Positions 45,955 to 54,134 of a stretch of DNA of 64,000 nt are shown here, piece by piece. A program made the position numbers and the translations under genes. This DNA is from Photobacterium frigidiphilum (GTDB lineage: Bacteria > Pseudomonadota > Gammaproteobacteria > Enterobacterales > Vibrionaceae). Each line of letters opens with the position of its first letter. Position 1 is the stretch's first letter. The notes beneath the pieces were generated by a model, which was not told the origin of the DNA, ran no database searches, and saw nothing but the letters and a program-made list of their open reading frames with translations. The stretch is taken from positions 62,001 through 126,000 of the forward strand of contig NZ_PYMJ01000009.1 in assembly GCF_003025615.1 (NCBI RefSeq). Direction: 5' to 3'.

Positions 45955-46071
45955 ATCTTTAAAAACACAAAAAAATCACCCTAACCATCATTCTTCTGTC
46001 AGTAAGAAATAAACAACCTATTTTTTGAAATTAATTTGAACTAACTCAACAATGCACACTCTTATTACTAT

Positions 46072-46210
46072 GATTGAGATTACTGGTTTGCATCCTTACC
46101 GAAAGGGTGACTACGTTACATTGACCTTGATAGTCTGAATTGCCACTGCTGCTACAAATTCCTTATTGTGTAAAAACATTTTCCCGTTGAATTTCAACGG
46201 GATTTTTTTT
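46072..46210 (+). ncRNA. Putative small RNA, array unit 5
   Basis: The promoter is TTGAAC (46036), 18 bases, TCTTAT (46060). The 5' two thirds match units 2-4. The single-stranded CU segment is altered: AATTCCTTATTG in place of AACTCCTAATTG, and CCTCCC is lost. The terminator CCCGTTGA (46183-46190) with TCAACGGG (46194-46201) shows a compensatory C-G to T-A pair change relative to units 2-4. The T tract ends a few bases before the yeeZ stop on the other strand. Confidence 0.7.
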
Positions 46211-46220
46211 ACCTAGCACG

Positions 46221-47054
46221 TCAAAGTTTAGCAATGTCTAACGCTGATACCGCTAGATCGGGATGCTTCAAAGATAACCCTAAAACTTTAATTGTTCTTT
46301 CTGAATTAATCACTTTCCCTTTTGGTGTTAAATCTTCCTCAAAAATCGGTAGATCGATACCCAATTTTAATGCACTCGCAGTGTAATATGCTTCTCGCGT
46401 TGGATGAAAAGGTGCAGCTAGGTGCAGTGTTTTTACATCCGGTGACTTTACAATAATACTCGTGATGGCTTGAATACAATCATCGAGATGAATCAAATTA
46501 ACCTGTGATTTCCCACCCTTGATACCAGTGCGCCCCGATAAAAACTTAGCAGGATGACGATTAGGACCAATCAAACCAGATAAGCGCAAGACAACCAAAT
46601 CATCCCCCCAGATGTCACGCAATTGTTGTTCTAATTTATAATGTGTGATGCCCGACTCACTATCAGGGCTTGGTTGCATTGACTCAGTGATTTCACCTTG
46701 CATATTGCCATATACCGATGTGGTACTGATAAAAATAATTCGCTTACAACCATTATCCTTTGCTGCCATAGATAATGATAAAACCGAAGCAATATATTCA
46801 TCACTCTGTACTGTTCTTCCCCTTGGTGGAACATTGATAACCAATAAACCTGTGGCAAAAAAAGCTTTCATTTCAGAGCTAATGTGTGATTTCTCAAGTG
46901 GAATAGTTAATTCAACTCCGTGAATACCGACACTTTCTAGTTGTTTAGCCGCCTCCAGATTGGTTTTACTGCCGTAGACATCGAAACCTTGCGATACTAA
47001 ATGTTTTGCCAACGGTAAACCTAACCAGCCACAACCGCATATACTTACGTTCAT
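46221..47054 (-). CDS. yeeZ: YeeZ-like NAD(P)-dependent epimerase/SDR protein
   Basis: The 278-residue product has a Rossmann-type NAD(P) fold. Its start, MNVSICGCGWLGLPLAKHL, has the GxGxxG-like loop. IIFISTTSVYGNMQGEITE, LRLSGLIGPNRHP and VNLIHLDDCIQAI match E. coli YeeZ as remembered. The Ser-Thr-x-Tyr arrangement (STTSVYG) is that of extended SDR enzymes. The substrate is unknown. The ATG at 47054 follows AAGG; a longer frame to 47102 adds residues without a ribosome-binding site. It is divergent from hexR. Confidence 0.87.
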   Translation of the reverse strand: MNVSICGCGWLGLPLAKHLVSQGFDVYGSKTNLEAAKQLESVGIHGVELTIPLEKSHISSEMKAFFATGLLVINVPPRGRTVQSDEYIASVLSLSMAAKDNGCKRIIFISTTSVYGNMQGEITESMQPSPDSESGITHYKLEQQLRDIWGDDLVVLRLSGLIGPNRHPAKFLSGRTGIKGGKSQVNLIHLDDCIQAITSIIVKSPDVKTLHLAAPFHPTREAYYTASALKLGIDLPIFEEDLTPKGKVINSERTIKVLGLSLKHPDLAVSALDIAKL

Positions 47055-47109
47055 ATTATTACCTTGTCTTGTTATACCTATAAAAATACCAAAGCACGCC
47101 AAAAGGTAT

Positions 47110-47186
47110 AAAATAACTTTTTATTTATTTCACTCTGTAAATTAATTCCCCGCATATGAAATTAAACTACAAAATAACCTTTTATT
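47110..47186. repeat. Direct repeat pair between yeeZ and hexR
   Basis: AAAATAACTTTTTATT (47110-47125) and AAAATAACCTTTTATT (47171-47186) differ at one base and start 61 bases apart. TGTAAATTAATTCCC between them (47136-47150) matches the HexR consensus TGTAATTAAATTACA at 11 of 15 positions, which is weak. These may be regulatory sites for either divergent gene. Confidence 0.35.
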
Positions 47187-47256
47187 AGAGTAAAAAAAGC
47201 CTTATTTTTTGAATTTAGTTTCAAAACTGAAAGAAAAAAGTCGATCCCGATCAAAC

Positions 47257-47262
47257 TATAAT
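47257..47262 (+). promoter_or_regulatory. -10 box of the hexR promoter
   Basis: A perfect TATAAT lies here without a clear -35 box. A transcript from about 47269 would include the small upstream frame at 47296-47364 before hexR. Confidence 0.5.
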
Positions 47263-47295
47263 AAAAATAGAAAGCTAACTACTAGGAGCGAATCG

Positions 47296-47364
47296 ATGAA
47301 AAGTAGTATAGTTTCACCATATTGGCTTTATATCTTAATTAAGCCTACGAATGTAATTCAGTAA
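47296..47364 (+). CDS. Short upstream reading frame before hexR (22 codons)
   Basis: ATG at 47296 follows TAGGAG at a seven-base spacing, a better ribosome-binding site than that of hexR itself. The 22-residue peptide would begin MKSSIVSPYWLYILIK. It ends 17 bases before the hexR ATG, close enough for translational coupling. I recognise no family. It could be a leader peptide that adjusts hexR translation, or a chance frame. Confidence 0.4.
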   Translation: MKSSIVSPYWLYILIKPTNVIQ

Positions 47365-47381
47365 CTAACGCGGTAATCGCT

Positions 47382-48236
47382 ATGAATACCCTAGAAAAAG
47401 TTCAAAAAAATTTAGATAACTTCAGTAAGTCCGAACGTAAAGTTGCTGAAGTAATTATTGCATCACCACAAACCGCTATTCATTCAAGTATTGCTACGCT
47501 TGCTAAAATGGCGGATGTCAGTGAGCCAACGGTTAACCGTTTCTGCCGTCGCTTAGACACAAAAGGCTTCCCTGACTTTAAATTGCATTTAGCTCAAAGC
47601 CTTGCAAATGGAACGCCTTACGTTAACCGTAACGTTGAAGAAGATGATAGCCCTGATGCTTATACATCAAAAATATTTGAATCTACAATGGCTTGCCTTG
47701 ACGTAGCTAAGAATAGCCTTGACCCAGTACAAATCAATCGTTCTGTTGATTTGCTGACTCAGGCAAAGAAAATATCGTTCTTTGGCTTAGGTGCATCTGC
47801 ATCTGTTGCACACGATGCGCAAAACAAATTTTTCCGCTTTAACATCCCCATTGTATGCTTCGACGACATCATTATGCAGCGCATGAGTGTTATTAATTGC
47901 TCAGATGGTGATGTTGTCGTGATGATATCTCACACTGGTCGTACCAAAAGTTTGGTTGATATCGCACGTATTGCTCGTGAAAATGGTGCAACGGTTATTG
48001 GTATTACAGCCAAAGATTCACCGCTTGATCGTGAATGTTCTCTCTCTATATGTCTCGATGTACCAGAAGACACTGACATATATATGCCAATGGCTAGCCG
48101 TGTTGTACAAATGACAGTCATTGATGTGCTTGCTACAGGCTTTACATTACGTCGTGGTTCAGGCTTTAGAGAAAACTTAAAACGTGTAAAAGAATCATTA
48201 AAAGACTCTCGTTTTTCAAAAGAGAATATTCTTTAA
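47382..48236 (+). CDS. hexR: Central carbon metabolism regulator HexR (RpiR family)
   Basis: The 284-residue product has an N-terminal RpiR helix-turn-helix (IATLAKMADVSEPTVNRFCRR, about 38-58) and a C-terminal SIS sugar-phosphate-binding domain (ISFFGLGASASVAHDAQNKF; MISHTGRTKSLVDIARIA). HexR responds to 2-keto-3-deoxy-6-phosphogluconate and controls glycolytic, Entner-Doudoroff and gluconeogenic genes. Its place before pykA is the same as in E. coli. The Shine-Dalgarno sequence is poor (GCGGTAA), while a short frame just upstream has a good one. A strong terminator separates it from pykA. Confidence 0.95.
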   Translation: MNTLEKVQKNLDNFSKSERKVAEVIIASPQTAIHSSIATLAKMADVSEPTVNRFCRRLDTKGFPDFKLHLAQSLANGTPYVNRNVEEDDSPDAYTSKIFESTMACLDVAKNSLDPVQINRSVDLLTQAKKISFFGLGASASVAHDAQNKFFRFNIPIVCFDDIIMQRMSVINCSDGDVVVMISHTGRTKSLVDIARIARENGATVIGITAKDSPLDRECSLSICLDVPEDTDIYMPMASRVVQMTVIDVLATGFTLRRGSGFRENLKRVKESLKDSRFSKENIL

Positions 48237-48268
48237 TACTAAATTAGTATCATTTATATAAAGAGAAG

Positions 48269-48296
48269 GCACGAATGAATATTCGTGCTTTTTTTT
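48269..48296 (+). terminator. Terminator of hexR
   Basis: GCACGAAT (48269-48276) and ATTCGTGC (48281-48288) pair around GAAT, followed by eight T. Confidence 0.93.
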
Positions 48297-48561
48297 CATA
48301 ACATATTGAGTATCGGCCTAAATATTGGATTGATTTAAGTAATCAATTAGTCAACAACTACACTTAGATAAATATTATTCAATAATTGTAAGGAAATATT
48401 CATCATATACTTACATAATAAATGTATGTTTTTTTCAGTTTATTGATGAAGAACAGCTTTCTCGCCCCTTTTCCTGTAGTAATATTTCATCATGTTAGTG
48501 ACTGATCCACGATGTGATCGTATAGCAGTAATGAGCCGTTAAATAAAAGATGGAGTTTCAA
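48297..48561. other. pykA upstream region
   Basis: About 265 AT-rich bases between the hexR terminator and pykA. It contains the palindrome at 48329-48347 and ACATAATAAATGTATGT near 48413-48429, itself partly symmetric. No reading frame or strong HexR site is seen. Confidence 0.45.
48329..48347. promoter_or_regulatory. Perfect palindrome, candidate operator upstream of pykA
   Basis: ATTGATT-TAAGT-AATCAAT has the same arms and spacing as the palindrome between fumarase and pabB (22040-22058). It lies about 215 bases before pykA. The regulator is unknown. Confidence 0.5.
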
Positions 48562-50007
48562 ATGTCTGAACAACTAAGACGTACCAAAATCGTAACTACA
48601 CTTGGTCCTGCTACTGACCGCGATAACAACCTTGAAAAAATTATCGCCGCTGGAGCTAACGTAGTTCGAATGAACTTCTCTCACGGTAGCCCTGAAGATC
48701 ATATTCAACGTACAAAAATGGTACGTGAAATTGCAGCAAAGCTAGGTAAGCATATTGCTATTCTTGGCGACCTTCAAGGTCCGAAAATTCGAGTTTCTAC
48801 TTTTAAAGACGGTAAAATACAATTGGCTATCGGTGATAAGTTCACGCTAGATAGTGACCTTCCAAAAGGTGAAGGCCATCAAGATGCTGTCGGTCTTGAC
48901 TATAAAGAGCTACCCAATGATGTTGTGACTGGCGATCTTTTACTTCTAGATGATGGTCGAGTTCAGTTAAAAGTAACAGCAGTGAGTGGTAATAAAGTAC
49001 ATACCGAAGTCACCGTTGGTGGTCCGTTATCTAATAACAAAGGCATCAATAAAAAAGGCGGTGGGCTTTCAGCTGAAGCACTAACAGAGAAAGACAAAGC
49101 CGACATTATTACTGCAGCCCAAATGGGTGTGGACTACCTTGCTGTGTCATTCCCACGTAACGGCGAAGACATGAAGTATGCTCGAAGCCTTGCATTAGAT
49201 GCAGGTCTAGAAGCTAAGTTAGTCGCTAAAGTTGAGCGTGCAGAAGCTGTTGCAACAACAGAAGCGATGGATGACATCATCATGGCATCTGATGTGGTAA
49301 TGGTTGCTCGTGGCGACCTTGGTGTTGAAATTGGTGACCCTGAGCTAGTTGGCGTTCAAAAGAAGTTAATTCGCCGTGCTCGTAGCCTGAACCGTACCGT
49401 CATTACTGCGACTCAAATGATGGAGTCAATGATTACTAGCCCGATGCCAACACGTGCAGAAGTCATGGACGTTGCTAACGCCGTATTGGATGGTACAGAT
49501 GCTGTAATGCTTTCAGCAGAAACGGCGGCTGGTGATTTCCCTGTTGAAACCGTTCAAGCAATGTCGAGTGTTTGTGTGGGTGCTGAAAAAGAGCCTAGCA
49601 TCAATGTATCCAATCACCGCTTAGCTCGCACATTTGCTTCACCTGAAGAAACTATCGCAATGTCTACCATGTATGCTGCAAACCATATGGAAGGCGTAAA
49701 AGCGATGGTAGCAATGACCGAATCTGGTCGTACAGCATTAATGATGTCTCGTATCTCATCTGGTTTACCTATTTTCGCTATGTCACGTAACGAAAATACA
49801 CTGAACCGTTCTTCACTATACCGCGGTGTAACACCAGTCTATTTTGACCGTGATAGCGACGCTGGTCTTGAAGCGGCTAAACATGCATTGGTTGTGCTTA
49901 AAGAGCATGGTTACTTAACAACGGGTGATCTTGTCATTATCACCCAAGGTGACGTAATGGATACGATTGGTTCGACTAACAATATGCGTATTCTTACTGT
50001 CGAATAA
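48562..50007 (+). CDS. pykA: Pyruvate kinase II
   Basis: PykA makes pyruvate and ATP from phosphoenolpyruvate and ADP. The 481-residue product is nearly collinear with E. coli PykA (480). [20 protein letters not shown] is the N-terminal signature, [17 protein letters not shown] and [10 protein letters not shown] the active site, and the C-terminal allosteric domain ends [10 protein letters not shown]. The ATG at 48562 has TGGAG six bases upstream and gives the family length; an ATG at 48550 overlaps that site. It follows hexR, its probable regulator, but has its own promoter region and terminator. Confidence 0.97.
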   Translation: MSEQLRRTKIVTTLGPATDRDNNLEKIIAAGANVVRMNFSHGSPEDHIQRTKMVREIAAKLGKHIAILGDLQGPKIRVSTFKDGKIQLAIGDKFTLDSDLPKGEGHQDAVGLDYKELPNDVVTGDLLLLDDGRVQLKVTAVSGNKVHTEVTVGGPLSNNKGINKKGGGLSAEALTEKDKADIITAAQMGVDYLAVSFPRNGEDMKYARSLALDAGLEAKLVAKVERAEAVATTEAMDDIIMASDVVMVARGDLGVEIGDPELVGVQKKLIRRARSLNRTVITATQMMESMITSPMPTRAEVMDVANAVLDGTDAVMLSAETAAGDFPVETVQAMSSVCVGAEKEPSINVSNHRLARTFASPEETIAMSTMYAANHMEGVKAMVAMTESGRTALMMSRISSGLPIFAMSRNENTLNRSSLYRGVTPVYFDRDSDAGLEAAKHALVVLKEHGYLTTGDLVIITQGDVMDTIGSTNNMRILTVE

Positions 50008-50023
50008 CCATTTTTAAAATGCA

Positions 50024-50053
50024 AAAGGCTTGCTGTAATAGCAAGCCTTTTTA
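50024..50053 (+). terminator. Terminator of pykA
   Basis: AAAGGCTTGC (50024-50033) pairs with GCAAGCCTTT (50041-50050) and is followed by a T-rich tract. Confidence 0.92.
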
Positions 50054-50131
50054 TTTTTAGGACGAGACAAAACTAGACAGACAACGGCCGGAATCATGCA
50101 CGGCACGTTAACAGCTAGTCGAACCTGTTAG

Positions 50132-50713
50132 CTACTTAGGTGGCACCCAGTTATGATTTGTTTTTGCGGTAAGTATATGATCTTCCCATTTACCGTTGAT
50201 CAGTAAATAGTCTTTCGCTCTGCCTTCTTTTTCAAAGCCTAAGTCTTCTAACACTTTTCCACTGCGTTTATTTCTTGGCATATAGGCGGCCATAATGCGA
50301 TGAAACTGCTTCTCTTCAAATATCCACTCGACAACTACATCAAGAGCACGATGCATAATACCTTTGCCTTGATAAGCTTCTGCCAATGAATAACCTACAT
50401 GACACGCATAAAATGGGTGCTTCACTAAATTACTGAAGTTAATAACCCCTATTATGTCATCTGAATCTTTCGTCGTAATAACAAAATAATAAGCAAGATT
50501 ATGTTTATGAAGTTCGTTAAGTTGTAACAACCTTTTCTCCCACCCTTCAGGTAAGAAAAAATTCTCATCACGTAACGGTTCCCAAGGCTGTAGATATGCT
50601 CGATTTTTTTGGTAATAAGCTGTAATTCGAGCAGAATCTTTGTTACCGATCAAACGAATCTTAAGTTCATCAACCACTAATGTTGTAGAGCGGTTTATAA
50701 TTGAGTTAAACAA
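50132..50713 (-). CDS. rimJ: Ribosomal protein S5 alanine N-acetyltransferase
   Basis: RimJ acetylates the N-terminal alanine of ribosomal protein S5. The 193-residue product matches E. coli RimJ (194) from memory: KNRAYLQPWEPLRDENFFLPEGW, VGYSLAEAYQGKGIMHRAL at the acetyl-CoA site, and RIMAAYMPRNKRSGKVLEDLGFEKEG followed by DYLLINGKWEDHILTA. The start is TTG, with AAGGGA upstream at acceptable spacing. It is divergent from ogt, with 37 bases between the predicted starts, so the two promoters must overlap or extend into the neighbours. Confidence 0.93.
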   Translation of the reverse strand: MFNSIINRSTTLVVDELKIRLIGNKDSARITAYYQKNRAYLQPWEPLRDENFFLPEGWEKRLLQLNELHKHNLAYYFVITTKDSDDIIGVINFSNLVKHPFYACHVGYSLAEAYQGKGIMHRALDVVVEWIFEEKQFHRIMAAYMPRNKRSGKVLEDLGFEKEGRAKDYLLINGKWEDHILTAKTNHNWVPPK

Positions 50714-50750
50714 ATTATTCCCTTAAACCTTATGGTGTACTTTGGCTGTT

Positions 50751-51245
50751 ATGATGTATTACGACGTTATTGATACTGTACTAGGAAAAATCTACCTTCT
50801 TGCTGATAGCAAGGGGTTACGACAACTCACTGTGGGTAGCGCTGGATTTTGTCCCGATTCAAGTTGGGAGCATGATCCCGATGCTATGAAACCTTACACG
50901 AATCAACTTACAGAATACCTAAGTGGGAAAAGGCAAAAATTCACCATCCCTTTGGCACCTCAAGGCACACCATTCCAACAAAAAGTCTGGCACACTCTTA
51001 CTGAAATCCCCTTTGGCGAAACCTTTAACTACCAACAAATTGCAGACAAACTTGGCACTTCAAGTGCGGCGCCAGCGATTGGTATAACAAGAAACGTAAA
51101 CCCTATTCCGATTATTATTCCTTGTCACCGCGTGCTTAACAGCAACAATTCATTGTGCAATTATCGCTACGGTCAAGAAGTTGTATCTCAATTGCTGGCA
51201 TTAGAGTCAGGTCAACTATCGTTAATACCAACGATTATTAAATAA
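50751..51245 (+). CDS. ogt: Methylated-DNA-protein cysteine methyltransferase
   Basis: The enzyme removes alkyl groups from O6-alkylguanine by transfer to its own cysteine. The 164-residue product has the active site IIIPCHRVL, with helix-turn-helix segment FNYQQIADKLG before it and the asparagine hinge NPIPIII. After the active site the usual glycine-rich GYGGG-like turn reads SLCNYRYGQEVVSQLLALE, which is atypical. The start is uncertain: ATGs at 50751 and 50754 and a TTG at 50742 are available, and none has a good ribosome-binding site. Ogt and Ada C-terminal relatives are similar; I use ogt for a stand-alone form. Confidence 0.82.
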   Translation: MMYYDVIDTVLGKIYLLADSKGLRQLTVGSAGFCPDSSWEHDPDAMKPYTNQLTEYLSGKRQKFTIPLAPQGTPFQQKVWHTLTEIPFGETFNYQQIADKLGTSSAAPAIGITRNVNPIPIIIPCHRVLNSNNSLCNYRYGQEVVSQLLALESGQLSLIPTIIK

Positions 51246-51306
51246 AGAGAAATACCACACTGTCACTCATCTCAGTGTGGTATTTACCTGATAATTAAAC
51301 AATGAA

Positions 51307-52842
51307 TTAACGTTTACTTAAACCATACTCACGCAATTTATTTGCTACCGCAGTATGAGAGACACCTAAGCGTTTTGCTAACTTTCGCGTTGATGGATAA
51401 CTACTGTAAAGATTAGACAATATACCTGATTCATAACGTTTCATGATTTCATCCAGTGAGCCATTAAGTGTTTCGTCACTAATAATGCTGGTTGTTTCGT
51501 TCTCTGGCAGTTGAACATCATCAATCGTAATTTCAGGTCCTTCGACTTGTGTCATCGCACGGAATAATACGTTACGTAATTGCCTAATATTACCCGGCCA
51601 TGCGTACTGACTAAGGTACTGTGAAAGCTTGTCTGAAATTTTAGGTTTAGCTTGCTGCAATTCTTGAGCAAATTGCGCTAAGAATAACTCAGCAAGTGGC
51701 ACAATATCAGCAGTACGTTCACGTAATGGTGGCACAACAAGGGCCAACACATTTAAGCGATAATACAGGTCTTCACGGAATTCACCCGCAGCAATAAGAT
51801 CCGGTAACTTTTTCTGAGTCGAGCAAATGACGCGTACGTCGACTTTAATTTCTTCTTCTTCGCCTACGCGACGGAAAGTCCCATCTTGTAAGAATCGAAG
51901 TAATTTTATTTGTAAATGTGCTGACATTTCACCGATTTCATATAAGAAAACAGTGCCACCAGCAGCTTGTTCGAAAATACCTTTTTTCCCTGCTTCATTT
52001 GCGCCCCCCGAAAAACCAAATAATTCAGTTTCTGCTGCATTATCTGGCATTGAGACACAGTTCACGACAAGAAATGGTTGCTCACGACGAATGGAACGTT
52101 GGTGGCAAGCACGCGCCAACATTTCTTTGCCTGTTCCTGTTTCACCTTGAATCAGTAAAGGTGCATCGAGTAATGCGAGTTTCTTCGCTTGAACCAACAG
52201 GTGCTTAAAACGTGAAGATTGACCGACTAGATGTTCAAAGCCGTTATCACCACTAATTTCACGCATCGCAATCGGCATTTTTGCTTCAGACAATGATTTG
52301 AGTAAAATCACGGCACTCACCATGACAGACTCTTCATTCTCATTAGTCACATAGACAGGCATAACTTCCATCAGGTAGTCTAAACCCGCAATGACGACCA
52401 TTTCACTGCGCTTATTTGCACCTTCTTTCTCGACCCATCGAGTGTAATTAAAGCCAAGAAGAATTTGAATATACTCACCCAAAACATCAGTACTTACGTT
52501 GCTCATTAATTGCTCTGCAGCTTCATTAATCAGGTCAACTTTGCCACTGAGATTTATAGAGAAAAATGGATCGGGCAGCGTTTGCAGTAGGGCTTTTAGC
52601 TCTTTATGTTCTCGTTCACTCGGCATGAACTGAATTTTTCGTACATCTGTAACACCGTCTAACTGACGAATTTGCGACATAAGCTGGCTAAATTGTTCAA
52701 ATTCAATTTCAGGACAATTGAGATAAATAATACCAATGCGATCAATTTCAATTCCCCTGAGATTAATTTCTTGGCTGGCAAGAATATCCAGCAGCTCTCG
52801 GGTCATTCCTAGTCGATCTTCACAAAAGACCTGTAGCCTCAT
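51307..52842 (-). CDS. tyrR: Aromatic amino-acid regulator TyrR
   Basis: TyrR controls aromatic amino-acid synthesis and transport genes in response to tyrosine, phenylalanine or tryptophan. The 511-residue product has an N-terminal ACT-like domain (MRLQVFCEDRLGMTRELLDI), a PAS domain near 80-190, and an AAA+ domain with Walker A GETGTGKE. The sigma-54 contact loop GAFTGA is replaced by GGANEAG, as expected for TyrR, which works with sigma-70 polymerase. The C-terminal helix-turn-helix is STRKLAKRLGVSHTAVANKL. AAGG precedes the ATG. ycjF and ycjX are upstream on the same strand, as in E. coli. Confidence 0.96.
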   Translation of the reverse strand: MRLQVFCEDRLGMTRELLDILASQEINLRGIEIDRIGIIYLNCPEIEFEQFSQLMSQIRQLDGVTDVRKIQFMPSEREHKELKALLQTLPDPFFSINLSGKVDLINEAAEQLMSNVSTDVLGEYIQILLGFNYTRWVEKEGANKRSEMVVIAGLDYLMEVMPVYVTNENEESVMVSAVILLKSLSEAKMPIAMREISGDNGFEHLVGQSSRFKHLLVQAKKLALLDAPLLIQGETGTGKEMLARACHQRSIRREQPFLVVNCVSMPDNAAETELFGFSGGANEAGKKGIFEQAAGGTVFLYEIGEMSAHLQIKLLRFLQDGTFRRVGEEEEIKVDVRVICSTQKKLPDLIAAGEFREDLYYRLNVLALVVPPLRERTADIVPLAELFLAQFAQELQQAKPKISDKLSQYLSQYAWPGNIRQLRNVLFRAMTQVEGPEITIDDVQLPENETTSIISDETLNGSLDEIMKRYESGILSNLYSSYPSTRKLAKRLGVSHTAVANKLREYGLSKR

Positions 52843-53087
52843 ATCGTGCGCCTTATGATATAAACGTCGCTTTACTTCAGCGGAATTACGCTTTCAATTA
52901 ACATTATGATGATTCGTTTAATGTGTCAGGAATAGTTGACACTTATGAAGTGTGCGACGAAGCGGAAAATGAGTCAAGTCACTGATGTAGTATGATGAGA
53001 TATTAGTCGACTATAAATTCAATTTATAGCCGATCAAGCTAATAATCACCATTAAAAATACAATTATCTCGTTGTTATTTATTACTA

Positions 53088-54134
53088 TTAATTATTTTTT
53101 AAACTTTCATTTTTATGCGTTAACTTCAGCAATAAATCACGTCGTATTTCACTCAGTTTAGGCTGCTGATCGGGTTGCCACGGTAATGGTCGCATTAATG
53201 TAATCGCTTTAAGCCCTAATCGTCCCGTCAGTAAACCTACACCCACACCTTGGGCAACACGGGTTGACACTCGACCCGCTAAATCCATCGATAGCATATC
53301 CATTCCCGTATCAGCGATAACTTCCGTTGCCCCTGCAAAAGCCATATTGGCTAGTACTAATTTGACTAATTTAATGCGAGACCAATACCCCAGCTCAACC
53401 CCGTAGACGACAGAGACTTGCTCAATCAATTTGAAGTTCCGCCATGCCACCAGCAACATGTCTGCCAGCGCTAGCGGGCTCATTGCGACCATTACGGCAG
53501 CTTCACTCGAATACTTTGCCACCAGCTGACGTGATAATCGGTCTTGATGGCTCAGTACCATTTGGTCATACAGCTCTAGTACTTCCCGATCATTGTGCGT
53601 AGCCGCTAATGACTGCACCCATCGGTCATAACCTGCATGTTCATCACGAATATTACTTAGCTTGGCCAGCTTCATACAAAAAGCTTTACCTTGCCCAATA
53701 CCGTCTGCATCGAGCAACACTTGTGCTTGCTCACGCTCTGTCTGACGTTGCTTTAAACGGCGAAGTTTAAATAATTCACGCCCAAGTGCTGTTATTCCCA
53801 TTGTCGCAATACCTGCAACAATAACGCTCCAACCTAATGCTAACCAATCGCCAGTTTGATACGCAGAAACAACATAATCCACCGTTTGCCAACCCGTCAT
53901 CGCCGCGCCAGCGATCAATAAACCTTTAAACCAGCTCGAACGTTTCTTCGGTTTACTCGCCAAAGTATGAGAAAGCTGCTCTTCTATATCATCATCATCT
54001 TTCACTTCTGGCAAAAAAGTATTGCTCTCTGCGAATTGCACTTGAGCCGTCAATTCTGCATCTGAATCTGTTGGTTTTGCTTCATCAAATACGATTTTTG
54101 TTTTGAATGCTTTATTTTGAAAAGATTCACTCAT
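53088..54134 (-). CDS. ycjF: YcjF, DUF697-type inner-membrane protein
   Basis: The 348-residue product belongs to the YcjF/TIGR01620 family. It has an acidic N-terminal cytoplasmic part, two membrane helices near 68-115 (WFKGLLIAGAAMTGWQTVDY and GWSVIVAGIATMGITALG), and a DUF697-like hydrophobic domain (about 208-325) with AAVMVAMSPLALADMLLVAW. The start overlaps the ycjX stop by four bases. In enterobacteria ycjXF belong to the phage-shock regulon, and the psp genes are just upstream here. The molecular role is unknown. Confidence 0.92.
   Translation of the reverse strand: MSESFQNKAFKTKIVFDEAKPTDSDAELTAQVQFAESNTFLPEVKDDDDIEEQLSHTLASKPKKRSSWFKGLLIAGAAMTGWQTVDYVVSAYQTGDWLALGWSVIVAGIATMGITALGRELFKLRRLKQRQTEREQAQVLLDADGIGQGKAFCMKLAKLSNIRDEHAGYDRWVQSLAATHNDREVLELYDQMVLSHQDRLSRQLVAKYSSEAAVMVAMSPLALADMLLVAWRNFKLIEQVSVVYGVELGYWSRIKLVKLVLANMAFAGATEVIADTGMDMLSMDLAGRVSTRVAQGVGVGLLTGRLGLKAITLMRPLPWQPDQQPKLSEIRRDLLLKLTHKNESLKNN

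Larger units (their letters stand above)
44921..46210 (+). repeat. Tandem array of five non-coding promoter-RNA-terminator units
   Basis: Five directly repeated units fill most of a 1.6-kb gap between two minus-strand genes. TTGAAC boxes start at 44924, 45211, 45492, 45773 and 46036, giving periods of 287, 281, 281 and 263 bases. Units 2, 3 and 4, including the spacers, are nearly identical; unit 5 is diverged at its 3' end and unit 1 keeps mainly the promoter and 3' half. Each unit ends in an intrinsic terminator. No frame is conserved across the units, so the array is read as RNA genes amplified by duplication. Confidence 0.8.

Noticed and set aside
44921..46210. CRISPR-like appearance of the tandem repeats
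   Set aside because: The repeated unit is about 280 bases with almost no unique spacer, each has its own promoter and terminator, and no cas gene is near.
48377..48395. HexR operator upstream of pykA
   Set aside because: The best match (TGTAAGGAAAT-like) fits only part of the TGTAATTAAATTACA consensus, so I do not call it.
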